This document shows, piece by piece, positions 41,651 through 56,509 of a DNA stretch of 64,000 bases. Made by a program: the position numbers and the translations under genes. Under the pieces are notes generated by a model. That model was given only the letters and a program-made list of their open reading frames with translations, made no database searches and was not told the DNA's origin. This stretch comes from Tetmemena sp. SeJ-2015. Its lineage: Eukaryota > Ciliophora > Spirotrichea > Sporadotrichida > Oxytrichidae. Location: the NCBI GenBank assembly GCA_027382625.1, contig JAJKFJ010021349.1, forward strand, positions 1-64,000, in the 5' to 3' direction. Position 1 is the first letter of the stretch. The number at the start of each line of letters is the position of its first letter.

Positions 41651-44600
41651 AAAAATGCTATTTTAAAATAACTAACTCATATCTTTAAAAAAAAAGATTT
41701 TAAAAAATACTAAAAAAATAAATGAATAAGTAACTGCATGAGATTGGCGGAAGTATCTGTGATGATTTAAATCATGTCAATTTTTAAAAACATTTCAAAG
41801 TATTTAAAAATATATAAAGCAAATATCAGAATAAAAAAGAATTATACTATTTTTTAAAATCTAAATATGAATAAGGTATTAGCATTTATAACTTTAAATG
41901 AAAATCAATTTAACCAGTTATTTTTCTAGAGCAAAAAGCGAAACTGAATATTTTTTTGCAGATATATTTATCTTTAAGAAATAAATCGAATTTATCGATA
42001 TAGAAGTTAATTATAAATAATATTAAAAATATTATATAAGAATCTTAATATCACGGGTAAATCTATCTTTGAGCAGATTAATTATGCAGCCTAAAAATAA
42101 CCTTAAAAAGAGATTTACTAATTAATATATTTCAATTGTTGAATTTAATTATTGTATTGGTTAAACACTGTGCAGTCAATCTATGGTACTTTATAAAATT
42201 AATATAAACAAATTGCCTTATTAAGAATAATCGTATATGTATATTAATGAGAAATAATAAGAAGAAATGAAGTTTGAGGTTAAAATAATTAATGTCTATT
42301 ATCTCATATCTTAGATTGCAATTAATTTAATGTTTATTGATTAAAATTAATTATGAGTTTAAATAAATACTAATGTTAGTCATTGCAGATATATGAAGTA
42401 AATTTCTGATTATGTATATGCTTCTTGCATATTTACAATTCAAAATCTTGACACTACAATTCAACAAAAACCCAATAAAAAATATTATAATCCTTAATTA
42501 TTATTTACAGTTTCCAAATGAATAGCCCGTATAGATATAGGAAGTTGAACCTTAACTTAAATACACCCTCACTGCTCAAATTCTAACTTAAAATCATTAT
42601 ATATCAAAAGTGTAAAGATGTTTTTCTCTTCCCTAAATCAAATTAAGGGATGCTTATTTTACTCCTCCACTTTAATAATTTGATGGAAAGATTTAGTTAC
42701 TATTTTTTAGCTCACTGATCTTATATTTTTTATTTCTTATTAGATTCACTAAATATCCTAAAAGAATAATTTAGATTTAAAGAAAATAAGAGAATTAAGA
42801 TATTAAACTTTACATACGAGGATAGAAATGTTATAATAAGCAAAAAATTGAATTTAAATTAAATATTCAGTTCATCTTAACTATATTTTTAAAATATAAT
42901 TAAATTAATTTGACAAAGAGGGTTTAAATTCTGTTTGAGCATATTCAAACCTTAATAATAGAAGGTTTTAAAATTTGATATTATAATATATTTTATTTAT
43001 AATAATTTTCGTTCATAATTGCTTCACTAAATTAAAAGTATGAATTTAATCTTGTAAGAATTTGATAATTTCTTAGGTTTTATTTCAAGCTAAAATAAAA
43101 TTTAAATATTTATATAATGGCGAATCATATATTTTAGCATGAAAAATTAATCTTTGAAGACATAGTTTATCTTTAATAATTATTTATTAGTAATTTATAA
43201 AATACTATTACTTATTACAAAATTGATTTGTATTTGTTTTTTTGGAATTAATTGTGAAGTTAGTGCATAAAACAGGAGTGTTTGTGTGGGTGAATAAAGT
43301 GCCTAATGATAAAACAAATCCAAGTTTAATATTATAATAGTTAACTACCGAATATATAATTTATTCAACAAGAAAATGATATTAGTTTTATTTATGAAAT
43401 ATTTTTTTAAATAAAAGAATTAGAAAAATAAGATTTTTTATACTAGGAAAATATAAATTATAGATCTTTTTCAAAAGGATACATTATAAATTTTTTATCT
43501 TTATCTATAATTATAAATTAAGATGAAGTTTGAACTAGATCTTCACTATTGAGGCCCTTTCAAATAACCAAGTTTAAATGTATAAAGAATTAAAATTATT
43601 GCTTTTATCTTCAAATTTAGTTAAATTTATCCTATAAAAGCTGAACATTTAAATAAAGCAGCGATGTTGCAGATTTAATGAATAATTAACTTTGATCCTT
43701 TTTTAAGAGAGTAATTGAAATTTAAATAAGATTGACTCACATATTTTTATTTTTTGCTTTCGATTATAATCCATTTGAAATAAAACTAATAAAATAAATT
43801 TAACACTTTTTCAAAAGGCTTTAAAATTCAGGGCTGGCAATAATCACTCAGAAATTCCATTTCACATGAAAGTTTATTCATTAGAGTATAAAAAATTTTG
43901 TTAGCAAAGGAGCCTTTCCTAGCAATTATTTTTATTCCTAATACTTTATAAAGTTATTTTGATAGCTAGGTTCTAAAGAGAAATTAATATTTATAATTCA
44001 ATTATTTTTCTTCAAAATAAATTTAAAGTTTTTATGGTAATGCAATCTACTTAGTCTGGTTTCTTTTCAATGTCAGCATTATAATTTTTAATCTAAATTT
44101 GTTAATAAAGGTTTTTTATAATTTATTTTTAACCGCTTTATATTTATAAGACCTTTATGAGACCCTAATGAGATAATTGAGTAAAATTGAATAAGGATTT
44201 ATAATTTCAATCTTCAGATTCTGTCTCGTTTGTTTTCAGGATTTATATTCGATGTTATAATTTATAAACTTTAAATAGAAATACTATTTCCATTTTTTAT
44301 ACTCCTTATTTTTAACTAGAGCTGTCCTAATTAAGAAATTTTTATTAAAAAGATTCAATTTGATATCTTAAAAATAAATAAACAACGTTATTAAATTTAT
44401 CTTTCATCACTCTGAAGTTATTATAGAGAAAATAATTGTCTTTATTCAAATCGTAAATTGAATTTAGATACTTCATTTTTAATTTGACCCAATTGAGGCC
44501 TTAAATGTTTCTTTAATAAAATGTTAATTATGTTTAGATTATTTTTCATAATTGATGGCCTCAGAAAAATATAATTTTGGGAATCATCATAATTTTCTAT

Positions 44601-44654
44601 AAACGAAATTAATTATAAATATTTAATATCGAAATTATTTGAAATGTATTGATT
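41651..44654. other. AT-rich IES-like stretch with one small island
   Basis: About 3 kb of AT-rich DNA. The only block that looks coding is 42505-42600 (FPNEQPVQIQEVEPQLKYTL), a Pro/Glu-rich extracellular-type segment. No repeat or RNA gene is recognised. Confidence 0.45.
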
Positions 44655-44830
44655 GCTGTACGATGATACGACTAACACCCCCATTTACAATAAATTCTAT
44701 AACTACAATAGCATGACCTCAACTTCAGTAGTTCAAAACGCCTTGTCTGATCCAGTGGCAGGTGTATTTTGGATGTTTAGATGGCAGCAAGCTTCCAAAG
44801 TAACAGTTTTAAGGGGAAGCATATCTTATT
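44655..44830 (+). CDS. MDS-like island, about 58 codons
   Basis: Single open block with DDTTNTPIYNKFYNYNSMTS and LSDPVAGVFWMFRWQQASK, distinctly GC-richer than its flanks; no start or stop codon needed at either end. It ends just before repeat copy B. Confidence 0.55.
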
Positions 44831-44867
44831 AATATTAATTTAGCATTTATTATAATTTATACATAAA

Positions 44868-45210
44868 ATTAAATAGTCGATGAATAATAATAAATGGGGA
44901 GTTGTAACTTCGTTCAGTTTAAATGGTAGTTTCGATAGTTAATTAAAATTAATATGAGTTCTATCTAAGATAATTTCCTAGATGAGAGAAAAGAAGTGAG
45001 CAATGAACATTTTCTCGATTAGCATTGAAGAGGGACTAAAGCGCATCTCTTTATGAGCTAATTATCACAAAATAAAAAAGAGATTCAATTTAAATACCAT
45101 AAAATTATTTGAATTCTTGGTAGTTGTATACTCTTTATTCGTTTTAGCTTTATTCACTTATTCTTTTTATATTCCAAAAAATCCATATCTATATTTAATT
45201 TACATATTAA
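44868..45210. repeat. Dispersed repeat family, copy B (diverged or partial)
   Basis: Shares AATAATAAATGG.GAGTT, AACTTCGT..CAGTT and AAAATTAATATGAGTT with copies A and C in the same order, but the 3' part is diverged or lost. Boundaries are approximate. Confidence 0.5.
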
Positions 45211-45394
45211 CGGGAGCAGTTACCTTAAAAATAGATTTGACAGATATGAATTCAGCAGATGCTTTATTTAGGGGTCTATTTAATTGAATCTTATTCTCAT
45301 GAGGTTTTTATAAATTTAAATTCGTATTAAAAATAAAAGAAAAATGGTATTATTTAGAAAACTAAATTCCCATTTATAAGCCTAACCATCTCTG

Positions 45395-46740
45395 TATGAC
45401 TCTAATAAACTAGTGGTACCTACTGTTTATAATTCAGCTAATGATGTGGTTCACTTATACACTCTAGATCGAAATACTCTCCAGGTCTTGAATACACTTA
45501 GGATATCAATCAATTTATATAATTTTAATAAAAATAAGAAGAATGAGAATTTAAAGGCAAACTAGCAATTTAAAAGAATAAAAAAACATAGAATGAAGAC
45601 TTAGAGCTTGTATATAACTAAAAAACAACACAAGGAAATAAAGTAAGAGAATATAAGGAAAATGCTAAATTTACCTTTAAAGGAAAAAGATAAAATTAGT
45701 AATTTTTGATTGGCTAATTTAAGTCTGCTTTATTTCATTCAAAATAGCGATTCTTGACCCAAAAAAAATACTTCCCAATAGAGGAGCATTTAACGATAAA
45801 GCCAAAATTTATTTAAGAAAGCCGCCTGAAAGGTAATTGGATAAAGATTAATGTGGAAAATTTTAATTGATCCTTCATTTTTAAGAAGAAAAGATGTTTA
45901 AAACGCATTTTTAATTTAATTAGAAATTAGGTTCTCCAAAACATTGTACTTTTTTCGTAAAATATTCGCTTAATTTTTAACTCTAGACTGTTAAATGATG
46001 ATTTTTATTAAACAATGGATAACTCTTCCATCCTCCTTCGATATGACATCTTTATCGATTTCTGTAGATGATACTCCAGCTAAATTTATAAAATTAATTG
46101 CTTATTATACTATTTATAGGAAAAAATTATATCAAATTATACTCTAAGCAAAATTGGTTTATATATCTTGTAATGGGAAAGAAATAGATTTTCTTTGCCA
46201 AATTTACAGGTACATATAATTTAGTATACTAGAGAATTTGGACTGGGAATGGTCAGTCTACTTTTTATGCAAATGTTTTATTTATTTGTGGTGGGCACAA
46301 GAATGTATAAGTGCGAAAATTATTATCAATTTAATTAACTTTTTGCTTTATTGGAAAATTAAATAAATAAAAGTTATAACAGACTAAAAAGAATTATCAT
46401 CATTTTATATTTTAATAATTCATCCAAAGAGATTTTAAACATGGAAATCATTTTCAAATATTTGTAAACAATACAAAGCTTTAGTTTAAAAAGCTAGATT
46501 TTTTAAATTAAAAATACATAAATAGTTATATTATGCGTTGCATCAACTGGATGTGCATCAGATGCTTTATTTTCAGGGTTTAGTGCATATCTAGGGTCTC
46601 CTGGATTTACAGCCAAAGGCCACTTAATTTTTAGAGGCACCAAGGAAGATAATTGCTTCGATATGTTTGAAACTGCTCCCACAAATAGCATAATTTTATT
46701 AAATAAAATAGAAATATATTTCGTAAAACGCATTTAATAT
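45395..46740 (+). CDS. MDS-like islands 45.4-46.7 kb
   Basis: Open plus-strand blocks at 45395-45500 (YDSNKLVVPTVYNSANDVVH), 46000-46110 (ITLPSSFDMTSLSISVDDTP), 46175-46325 (FAKFTGTYNLVYQRIWTGNG) and 46540-46740 (STGCASDALFSGFSAYLGSP, then GTKEDNCFDMF). AT-rich inserts of 70-500 bp separate them. The last block is also open in the minus strand but composition and the neighbouring islands favour plus. Confidence 0.5.
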
Positions 46741-47869
46741 TTAAATTATTTATAATTGCTACAATTTAATATAGTGTAGCACATGGTATGGTGTATATGT
46801 TAACATTTCATCAGCATCATCTCCGCCCTCCTCAATAAATGCTTTTTAAATCATTAATAAGGCTATGTTTAATAAAGTTAAAAATGTCAACTAGATTCTA
46901 ATCCTCTCTTCTATTTTTAACTAAAATATATAATCCATTTAGACTCAAATTTCATTTCTATAAGAAATAATTAAATAATAAAATATTCCTTTATAATTAA
47001 TTATTATATAATAATAATTAAATATTCTTTATTCAAATTATATTTTTAAATTGATCAATAACAGATATTGCAAACTTTAAAGCATTAATGTTTTAAAAGG
47101 AAAAAATACAGTGCAATACTCTGAAAATTTGAAGCTATAATTAATTTATCAAAAATATAGATAGAAATAATCGTTTCTTGTTTTATTTCAACAAAGGTTA
47201 TTTAAGTTTATATGTTTTTAGCTAATAAACCATTTTTAAATTATTTTTTAGAATATTGGAGTTGATTTTGAGAAGAATACTGATAATTACTATCCAATCT
47301 ATTTAAATATCATGAGAATAATTAAATTTTAATTAGGTAATAAATTTTCAGTGCAATATCCTCAATTCAAAAAATTAGGTGATTAAAAAAAACTTAAATT
47401 TGAGAAAGAAAAAGTGATAATAAAAGGTTTACCTTCTATTCTCTTTCTGTTTCTTTTGTATAATCTTAGAATTTAATTTCATTTAAATTTGAACCATTTA
47501 AAATTTAAAAGAGTATTTCATTAAATAAAGATTTAATTTATTATCGTTTATAAAATATGCTTTTAAAATATTAATTTATTCGCTCAAATAATCTCTTTAT
47601 CGTTTTTCCCAAAAGTATTCTATTAATATCAAATTGAAACTAAATATGTTAAGAAGGCTAACAACATTTTAAATTTAACTCTAATGACATAAAATTTTTC
47701 ACTTTAACTTCTCTAAATTTAAATTTAAAAATAAAGTAAAAAGACCATCATTACTAAAACTGCTTAATTTTATTTAATATTTCAATAGTTTCTATATTAT
47801 TGTAATAACAATAAGAAATAGTATGTTTGCAAATTAATTATTTGTAAGAATATTTATTTATTATTTGAG
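46741..47869. other. AT-rich IES-like stretch
   Basis: About 1.1 kb without recognisable coding except a doubtful short block at 46800-46850. Confidence 0.4.
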
Positions 47870-48945
47870 TGTTGGGTACTCAGCCTAAACTTATCCTTAT
47901 GCAAATGATGCAATGTTAAGAAGCTATACTGCTGCAACTGATATTCCAGGCTATATGAAAAGATATCCTATAGGGAGTGAGGGGTTCATAATTCTCTTAA
48001 ACATATAACTATCAATTTTCCATCAGAGATTAAAGCATTATACAAAATAAAAAAAGGCTAAATAGAAGAAATTTATTACATTGGTCTCAAACTTAATCAA
48101 TTAAAAAAACTATATTTCTCATCAGATTATTTAAAAATATCCCTTATTATAAATTTATATAAAATATGGATATTGAGAAGGAATTTGAGATGGTCGGACC
48201 TAATGAAAATTTTAATTTGAGTTTTGTCTATTTACAATTTGTTTCTCCCGTAACAAAATAGTTTCTATATTGAGAGTTAATTCTATAATTTGTACTTTAA
48301 AAATGGCTTATACATAATTAAAGATGAAGACTCTCCAATCATTTTAAAACTCTCAAATCTAGATATCACAGGATGATTAATATAAAAATAATTTATATGA
48401 AATCCTTTTTCAGCAAATCTTTCTGTTTTAGCATATTTTAAAGAATTGAATATGAAGTATCTATCCCCTCCAAAATATCCTTATAACATGTACAAATGTG
48501 GTATGATATTTAATACACTAAAAATTATTATTTTTATCTTTAATTTATATTTAAATATTTTGCAATTAAAATTTGTGAAAATAACTTTTATATTTACTTT
48601 TATCCCCATAAATTAAGTTTTATAATGAGAATTAGTGTAAAATAGTTATGAACTTCTCGTCTATAAATATTGGATATACGAGTAATTCCAAATTTATAAT
48701 TGATAATGATAGCAAGATAGAAAATTTTAGAGTAATCAATATTTGAATTTCCTTACAGAGGTGTTGCTGGTGCAGAATCATTAATATCGCCCTACACTGG
48801 GGTCAACTGTTAAGATAGAACTGTAAGTGTAAAGATCTTAAATGGAATTAATGGCACTCAAACTCTAACTGCAGATTAATCCCTCACCTATTATACAGCC
48901 TCACCTACACAAATGTCATTTAAATAAGATAAATATACTTAGTTT
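47870..48945 (+). CDS. MDS-like islands 47.9-48.9 kb
   Basis: 47870-47990 encodes VGYSAQTYPYANDAMLRSYT and a Gly/Tyr-rich continuation. 48740-48945 encodes GVAGAESLISPYTGVNCQD and VKILNGINGTQTLTADQSLT, beta-rich with one cysteine. Between them is AT-rich DNA. Confidence 0.5.
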
Positions 48946-50329
48946 TGGCCTGAATACAGCAGTATTTAGATTAAAATTCATTATAAAAATGATGAATAAT
49001 TTGTCGTATTCATAAATATCCTAACAAGCAAAAGTCATGTTTTATAAGTTTGATACCACAAAGAAATTTTTTTTTGCGTTTAAATGCCCAAAAATCTCTA
49101 GGATTAGTTAAAATTCAAAATAAGTAATCTAAAGAAAGCAATAAATTCTAATCAAAAGTTTCTTCAATTTTTTCTGAAATCTTTTAGTTTATTTATTAAA
49201 AATAAATAAGAAGGAGAAGTTCTTTTCTTTCGATGATGATATGCAAAATAAATATAAAGCTTCAGGAGGTCTATGTTATATCTATATTATAGAGTTTAGT
49301 GTTATCGCAATTAAAACCATCATGGCTGTGTCTTGGACAAGATAAATTTAAATTCTAATGATCATTATGAAACGTATTTAAAATTTTCTATAGCTTAAAA
49401 AAGATTAGCATAAATTTATGCCTATATTTGCAGTTCTAATTTAAGCTAATTTTACGAAATTAAATAAAAACGAGATTATAATATAATTATTGAGCATAAT
49501 TTGCTCTTTTTAAAAAAAATATTTGCAGTGGTACACTGCTTATTAGAAATTTATAGATTAATATTACAAATATTATTTTTATACTAATAATACTTAATTT
49601 AAAATGTTTCTAAAGACTGACATAAATAATGCCTTTCATTCTCAATCTTGGTAATACAGAGTGTAGGATTAATACTTGCCCAACATCTATTATTCATTTT
49701 ATATTATTTAAAGTTTAATTTACATCTTCATTTAAAAATTCTTCGAAGAAATTATGAATTGTTTTTAATTTATTCGGAAGATGAATTATAAAATTATTCG
49801 ACATTTAAGTCAATGATAAATTTTTGATAAGATTTAAAAAAATAATGCTTTCCTTCAGTAATTAATAACAAACAATTCATTATGCCATTTCGGATATTTT
49901 TTATCATATATTAAAACATATTTCTCATGTTATTTATTTAAAATATATAAAATTCTTAATCATAAAATAAATATGCATAAAATTTTAAAAATAATTTTTT
50001 TTTCAAACTACATCATAGCAATATTAAATTGTGAAATTAATTTCCTAAACTATGCAAATTTATTTTAACCAATACTACGATCATAAGAATTGAATTATTT
50101 GAAATAATTTTATCAAGCTATACTTACAAGATATGTATCAAACACCAATTAATATACTCTACATAAATATAGTTAGTATTATAATTCATCTCAAGAATTA
50201 TTTTTAATAAAATAAATCAAAATGAGTTTAAATTATGAAAAGAGATTCATTTAATTTTAAATAAATTTATTCTATAAATGCCAAAAAGCTTTTAAATGTT
50301 TTTATATTTTAATTTGACAGACAACTCTA
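48946..50329. other. AT-rich IES-like stretch
   Basis: About 1.4 kb of AT-rich sequence; no convincing coding island or repeat. Confidence 0.4.
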
Positions 50330-50935
50330 AATATATGAATCTAAGCACCTGCGGGTAAAGTCCATTCCCAATGAGTCTAGGAGCGACTGATGGGAACTCT
50401 GCTATCTATGTCCAGACAATTGTCGGCAAAATAAATTAATCAACTAGACTGACTACTCCATGTATTTATCTCTATTTAATTTGGCTGGGCAGATAGCCAC
50501 AAGTGTTTCATTCCTGGCAAATAATTATGATGGTGATAGAGACGCCATCGTTTGCAAAATATCTGCAACTGGTGCCGTGCTCTGGTTCAACTAACTCAAC
50601 ATGGTGTATTTTATTTTATCATTAAATCATTTCAAGTCATTTTAACATTTTTTTATATCTTATTCAGAGAAAACCTAAGTATTTTATTTTGATGTACTTC
50701 TATACAAATAGATCCTCTCAAAATTTTAATTTCCTATTTTGATACTGAATAGTTAATTAAATTAAATGGGTTTGCTTGTATAAGATATCATTTATGCGCT
50801 AACTGAGGTCGAAGGATATGTGTACGCGGGATTGACTAATTAATCGCCCTATTCAGCTATGAACACTGTAGTCACAAAGTTTACTTACAATCCTTAAAAT
50901 AAATCATCTTATTTCTAATGACTAATCTATTCACG
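50330..50935 (+). CDS. MDS-like islands with clear SBBP-type propeller repeat
   Basis: 50330-50440 gives MNLSTCGQSPFPMSLGATDG. 50455-50615 gives a complete repeat core with DGDRDAIVCKISATGAVLWF, the form (S/G)xxDAxVxKxxxxGxxxWxxxx typical of SBBP beta-propeller units. 50780-50935 gives DIIYALTEVEGYVYAGLTN. This is the best evidence for the family of the fragmented gene. Confidence 0.65.
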
Positions 50936-53119
50936 CATATAAATCTTATAATGGAAGTAGAATAATGTATTTATAATTACAATAAAGAATGAGATTAAAA
51001 TAATTTAATATCTATTTAGTGTGGCTTATTTTATCATTTCATGCAATTTTTAATAAATAAGATCATTTATACTTAATTTTAAAAGCATATGCAAATCAAA
51101 TTTATTATAATGAATGAAGGCAAACTATTGCTAAAAATATCAACGGCAATTATGATATAAAAATAATTATTAATTATTTAAAAATCGTTATTTTCTCATT
51201 ATAATTAAAAAAATATAAAATAAAAGTAAATTAAATTAAAAGTGCTATATATATATATACACATTATTTTTAGATATAAATACATTTATATCATAAATTT
51301 ATTCTTCGATACCTTTTTCTAGTAGATTATTGATAATTAAAGTGTCTTATGAAATTTTATGTTGAGTTTAAATCAAAGTCAAAATTTTAAATATACAATT
51401 TATTAGTTAATAGTGTGGTCAAAAAAAGTGATAATTAGAAACTTGATAGATTCCAATGATCTGAGAATAGATATTGTTAAATTTACGTTTGAGTATATCA
51501 ATAAACTTCAATTTTTAAAAATACTATAGTTACTATAGCTAATTTTTAGGATATAATGAGAATGACTCAGTCTCTTACACTTTATTTAGAAAATAGTTGA
51601 ATTCTTTTTGAAAAATATTTTGGTTTATGATTTCGTGAGCAACCCTAAGAATTCTTCATTGTTTATAGCGGCATTACTATACAACAACTAAACTGTTTCA
51701 TGGAGATAAAAATATTATAAGATTTCCAGGCCATATCATGACAAAATAATTATTTTTCTTTAATTTTGATAAATTAAAATTATATAATTTATTGCTTAAA
51801 TTGATGATCATGTTCTATGATAACGGAACTGAGCTATCAAATATTATTTTATCTTCTCTTTGGGAATACTATTTCTCAAATTTAAACAATTCATGTGCAA
51901 TTTTTAAAAATTATTTAAAGCAATATTAAACTTAAAACTTAGTAATATAGGGAAGATAGGATTAGGTGATCATAATAATTTAGATTAATTAGATTTTACC
52001 CGATAATTAATCATTTGCATTATTAATACTCAGATTTATAAAAAATGGGTTATAGAAATACTCAAATAGAAACCGCATCAGATCATTTAGAATTACTGCT
52101 TCTATTGCTAGATCTTTTTCATCCAATAAAAGAAAACATGCCATATGAGTCAGAACTAAATATGATAAGCTTATTTAGTTTTCATAATTTATAGAGAAGG
52201 TAGCAGGCCTTGAGAACTTCTAAAGTTCAATGTTTCAAAGGGAATTAGTGAACTGATTAAAGAAGAAATCCTATAACAATTCTTCAATTCTCTGATAAGA
52301 TGAGCTTAAATAGATGACTTACGTCGGATACTTCCCAGTTACCTTAAGAGATTATTCTTCATTTGAATCTAAATTTTTTCGATAACCTATTTCTATCTTC
52401 CCTATATTTTATCTTTTAATTTAAATATAGTTGAAGATGTACTTTTATTTAGAGATAATGATAAATAATTTCAGCCAGTTTACTAATAAAGTTTTAAATC
52501 TGTTAAAGATTTTAATTAGAATAGATATATACTCCCGATGGTACAAACACCCCCAATATGGGGTAAAGTTACTTCGATCAAGTAAATAAATTAAACAAAT
52601 AATAAAAATAGATTAAGGTAATAAAAAATTAATATCAAAAAATAATTTCACTGTTTACACTTTAAATTTTTACGATCAGGATACGGATCATGTTTACATT
52701 ATAATATGAATTTTATCACAAATTTGAAATATTTTAAGTGTGTTATCTTTCAACATTTAATTTAAATTTTAAATTTAAATTTTAAAGAAGATAAGAAAGA
52801 GTAATCAAGAATAATTAAGTTTAATAAAAAATAGGCAATTATTATTTAGACTTTCCTTCTCTAATGAAAGGTTAAGAATAAAAAATTAATAAATAAGTTA
52901 TTGAGATATGATTTAAAAATTAATTTTTGAAGATTAAAAGCTTTAATCTAAATCTACGATTAAATCTTAAATCTATGACAGATTCAATCCCTTTATTTCT
53001 TTTTAAATTTTATCTAGCTTTAATAAAATACAACACATATTATAAAAATGCAAAAATATTAAATATATTCTAAATGAACCATAAATTTTATACCAAACTT
53101 AAAAAAAATATGAAGAATA
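50936..53119. other. AT-rich stretch with weak islands
   Basis: About 2.2 kb, mostly AT-rich IES-like DNA. A short block near 52535-52570 (YTPDGTNTPNMG) and a slightly GC-richer zone at 52050-52390 may be coding, but strand and frame of the latter are unclear. Confidence 0.4.
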
Positions 53120-53225
53120 GCTGTTAACTCTTAGTAGCCGTTTCTGTTAACTAGAAAGAATACTACTTGATGAAAATTAATGCAACTTCAGGAGCATAAG
53201 TTTGGGCCAGAAGATTAAGCATTAA
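53120..53225 (+). CDS. MDS-like island with second SBBP-type unit
   Basis: Open block with LLVAVSVNQKEYYLMKINAT followed by SGAQVWARRLSI, the same KI..TSG..VW pattern as at 50.5 kb. Confidence 0.55.
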
Positions 53226-54109
53226 TTTAAATACAAAAAATTAATTTTTTTATTTTAACTTAACCAATCTATGAGAAAAAAGTATTATAAATGACGTATT
53301 TTATCCAATGACAGCTAAAATCTTGTTTATTCGTTGTAAAAACGATAATATATTAAAATTAGTTTTTTTAACCTCTTCTTAAAAAAATCTGTTGAGTTGC
53401 TTGTCAAAAATATATAATATTTTTTACACAAAATTTTTTTAAATTTCCTTCACTTAATTATAAAAATGTTATTAGGGTTAATTATTTAATTTTGGTAAAA
53501 CAATTTTTAATTAATTATTAACTAACTTATAAATAATATAGGCTATCAATTTAATTATTTATCTTTAATCAGAAAATATTGATTATTTTAAGCATTTCTC
53601 AAGCCATATTAAAATAAATTATAATTTAATTATAAATCTTTAATTCTTCTAGATTGATTTAAATTTAAGAGAACCACAAATATATTTTTAATTTAGTATA
53701 TGTCTTTGTTGAAATAGTTTTAAAACAGCAAATTTTTAAGATTGGGTGAAGTTGTAAATATTTTAAAATTAAAAAATATAACATAGCTAAATCCAGTCGA
53801 TGGAAGAATTTTAAAAATGAAAAATGGAAGAGATTAGGGTCACTCCACTCAACACTTAAATAAATCAGCTTAAAGATTTATAATAAAGAATCCTAAATAT
53901 TGAGTTCTATGAGTTTTTAGTTTAAATAACCAATTTTCTGAATGAAAGAAAGAGAGGAAATTCTTTTAATAAGAGAGACCTAGCTTTTGACAAATTTTGA
54001 GAGTCCTCTTCTTCCTTAGCCTTCTACTAGATCTAAAAGTGTTTTCTAGAAACTAAAATTTAAAAATAGATGTGCAATTAATGATAGTTTTAATTTGTTA
54101 AGATTAATT

Positions 54110-54815
54110 TAAAGCCGCGGTGTCATCTCCTAGAGTTTAGGTTAACAATTTTACGAAATACGTATATGCAGCAGTCAGTACTAGTGGTGGGCTTATTCCT
54201 CGAATAATTAAAGCTTTAAATTTAAATTCCAATAAAAATTATTTTAAAAACTCTATAAGCCAATAATACTAATTAAATTGAAGAGATTAAATTACTTCTT
54301 TGATATGAAGTTTAGAGGTAATTTTTTTTATCATAATGTACTTAATATGTAACAAATAAATTTCAATTTTTATATAAGCACTGCATAAATATCATGAAGT
54401 TTACTCAACTGATGAATTTATTTAATTTCTTAATAATTAATCTAGATGCTTATTTATTACTTTAATTTGTAACTAATTTTGATAGATTATTTATGTAGTG
54501 CTTTTATTATTTACTCACATAATAAATAACTTGGTCATCGGGTGCTTTAATAAAAACGGCATCGTTATTGTGAGGTAAGCCTTTAATAATTATCTTAAGC
54601 AATTAATCTTTTTACATAAGAGTAAAAAAGGTTTAACTTTTGCAATTCACCCAAGACGGCAGTTATCAATCATTTGATCTGGCTAGCAATCAGGAAAACT
54701 ATATTAAGTTTATTTGTTATCACAAGAATGGAAACATGGTTGTCTTTGGAAGATCAAATAGCTTTAATTATTTATTTTCATTTAATAGCTACACAGAAGT
54801 CATTTATTGCTAACA
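54110..54815 (+). CDS. MDS-like islands 54.1-54.8 kb
   Basis: 54110-54205 (NNFTKYVYAAVSTSGGLIPR), 54515-54580 (VIGCFNKNGIVIV) and 54635-54815 (QFTQDGSYQSFDLASNQENY, then KNGNMVVFGRSNSF). Repeated G..NG.(I/M)V(I/V) strands again suit a beta-propeller. Confidence 0.55.
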
Positions 54816-56509
54816 AAAATTTATACAAGTTTTTTTGAATAGTTTTATATGTTTCATGAATACTTGACTGCCGATCTATAAACTGAACTTGGTGGCTCTT
54901 ATCGATTGCATAAAAAATAGTCGAATATTTTAAATATATTAGCTGCATTCTCCTTACGGTAAACTAATTTTTCATCTTTAATTTATTAAGAAATTAAATG
55001 GATAAATTATGATTAAATAACATGCTTTTTTATTTAAATGAAATCATTATTTAATTTGTGAGTCGCCTATTTATAATTTCTAAGTTAACAAATAAAATTT
55101 ATTTGCTCACATCCTAACTTATCTCAAGTATAAGGTCGGTATATTAAATCATTTTGCAGCACAGCAGGTGAAGTCAAATTTTTAATAGTTCGTTAATAAA
55201 ATATACTAAAAGCATAATGGTTATAACATATTGTAGATAATTGAAAACTATTAAACATTTAATTAAAAAAAATTGGATGAGATAATACCTTTAATTGCGC
55301 AAATTATCTCTCTTAGGCCTAAAAATAATTTTTCGCTTTAAGAATAATATAATAAACGACGTAATTCTTTTATTCTATTCGCGACTAAATTTTTTTTAAT
55401 ATAAATTATTTGTTATAATATAGCATATAGACTTTTAGACCCTCTATAATAAATAATTGTAAACATTAGTTTATAATATAGTGGTTATAAAGTTTAATAG
55501 TTAAGGTAGATTGATAGCTTAATTTGCAGACTGTATATTTTATTTGACTTCTTCTACATAGTTTATCAAGGGTAGAACTTTTAATTTTCTTCTAAACTTG
55601 AATGTTTGTTTGAAGAATGAATTGACTAATTATTTAATTTAAGCTGCTTAATATACAAGCATGATTATTCAAAAGAAATCCTTTAACTATTTAAATGTTA
55701 TAAATATTTAGCATCTATAAGTTAATGAATTAATAATAATTTCAGATTTTTATTGCCATCATTTTAGACAGATATGATATAAGATTAATGAGATGAATTA
55801 AATCTGATTTTATAAGATTTCTTAAATTATTAGAATAAAAGTGTAGATAAGTCATTTAAAAATTGATTATTTGCAATTAATTTTACAAACTAAATTATAA
55901 AAATATTTTTTAAAAAAAATCAGAATAGAAAACGACTAAAACATGTAATTTTTATCTTTTAATAAAGATAAATTTCTAAATGCTAGATCATGAAAATCAA
56001 ATGTGTAATAGAAGCCCTCAAAAGGAATTAGTTAAATAATTGTGATATCTTTTATTTAGATAGAAATATTTGAGTTATTCAAACGAAGAAAACTGAAGCA
56101 TGGCGTATTGGATGCGATAAAATCTAGCTAGAATTTTTAATGTAGAAAGCTTTATTGAATCAAAGAATTGGATGATGTAATTTTTTTGCGATAAATTATG
56201 TTTTTCAATCTATATTTTCCATCTCTTTATAATTCTTCATTATAACTAGTGGCTACTTTTAAGATAAATATTTTAATCCTAAAGATTAAAGTAAAGGCCT
56301 ATTTCTTCAAAAATATCTATGATTAATTTATAATTCGCTTAGTTTAATCAAATTTAATTTAAGTAAAGTCTATTATATAAATCTCTGAATAGTGTCTTTA
56401 AGTAAAATAAAGATTAATAAATTAAACTACTACGAAAGTTTCAAGTATGAATGTCATTATTATAGCGCAACAAGCTATTACAATATGAATTACGATTATC
56501 AAATATTAA
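54816..56509. other. AT-rich IES-like stretch
   Basis: About 1.7 kb with no recognisable coding island. Confidence 0.4.
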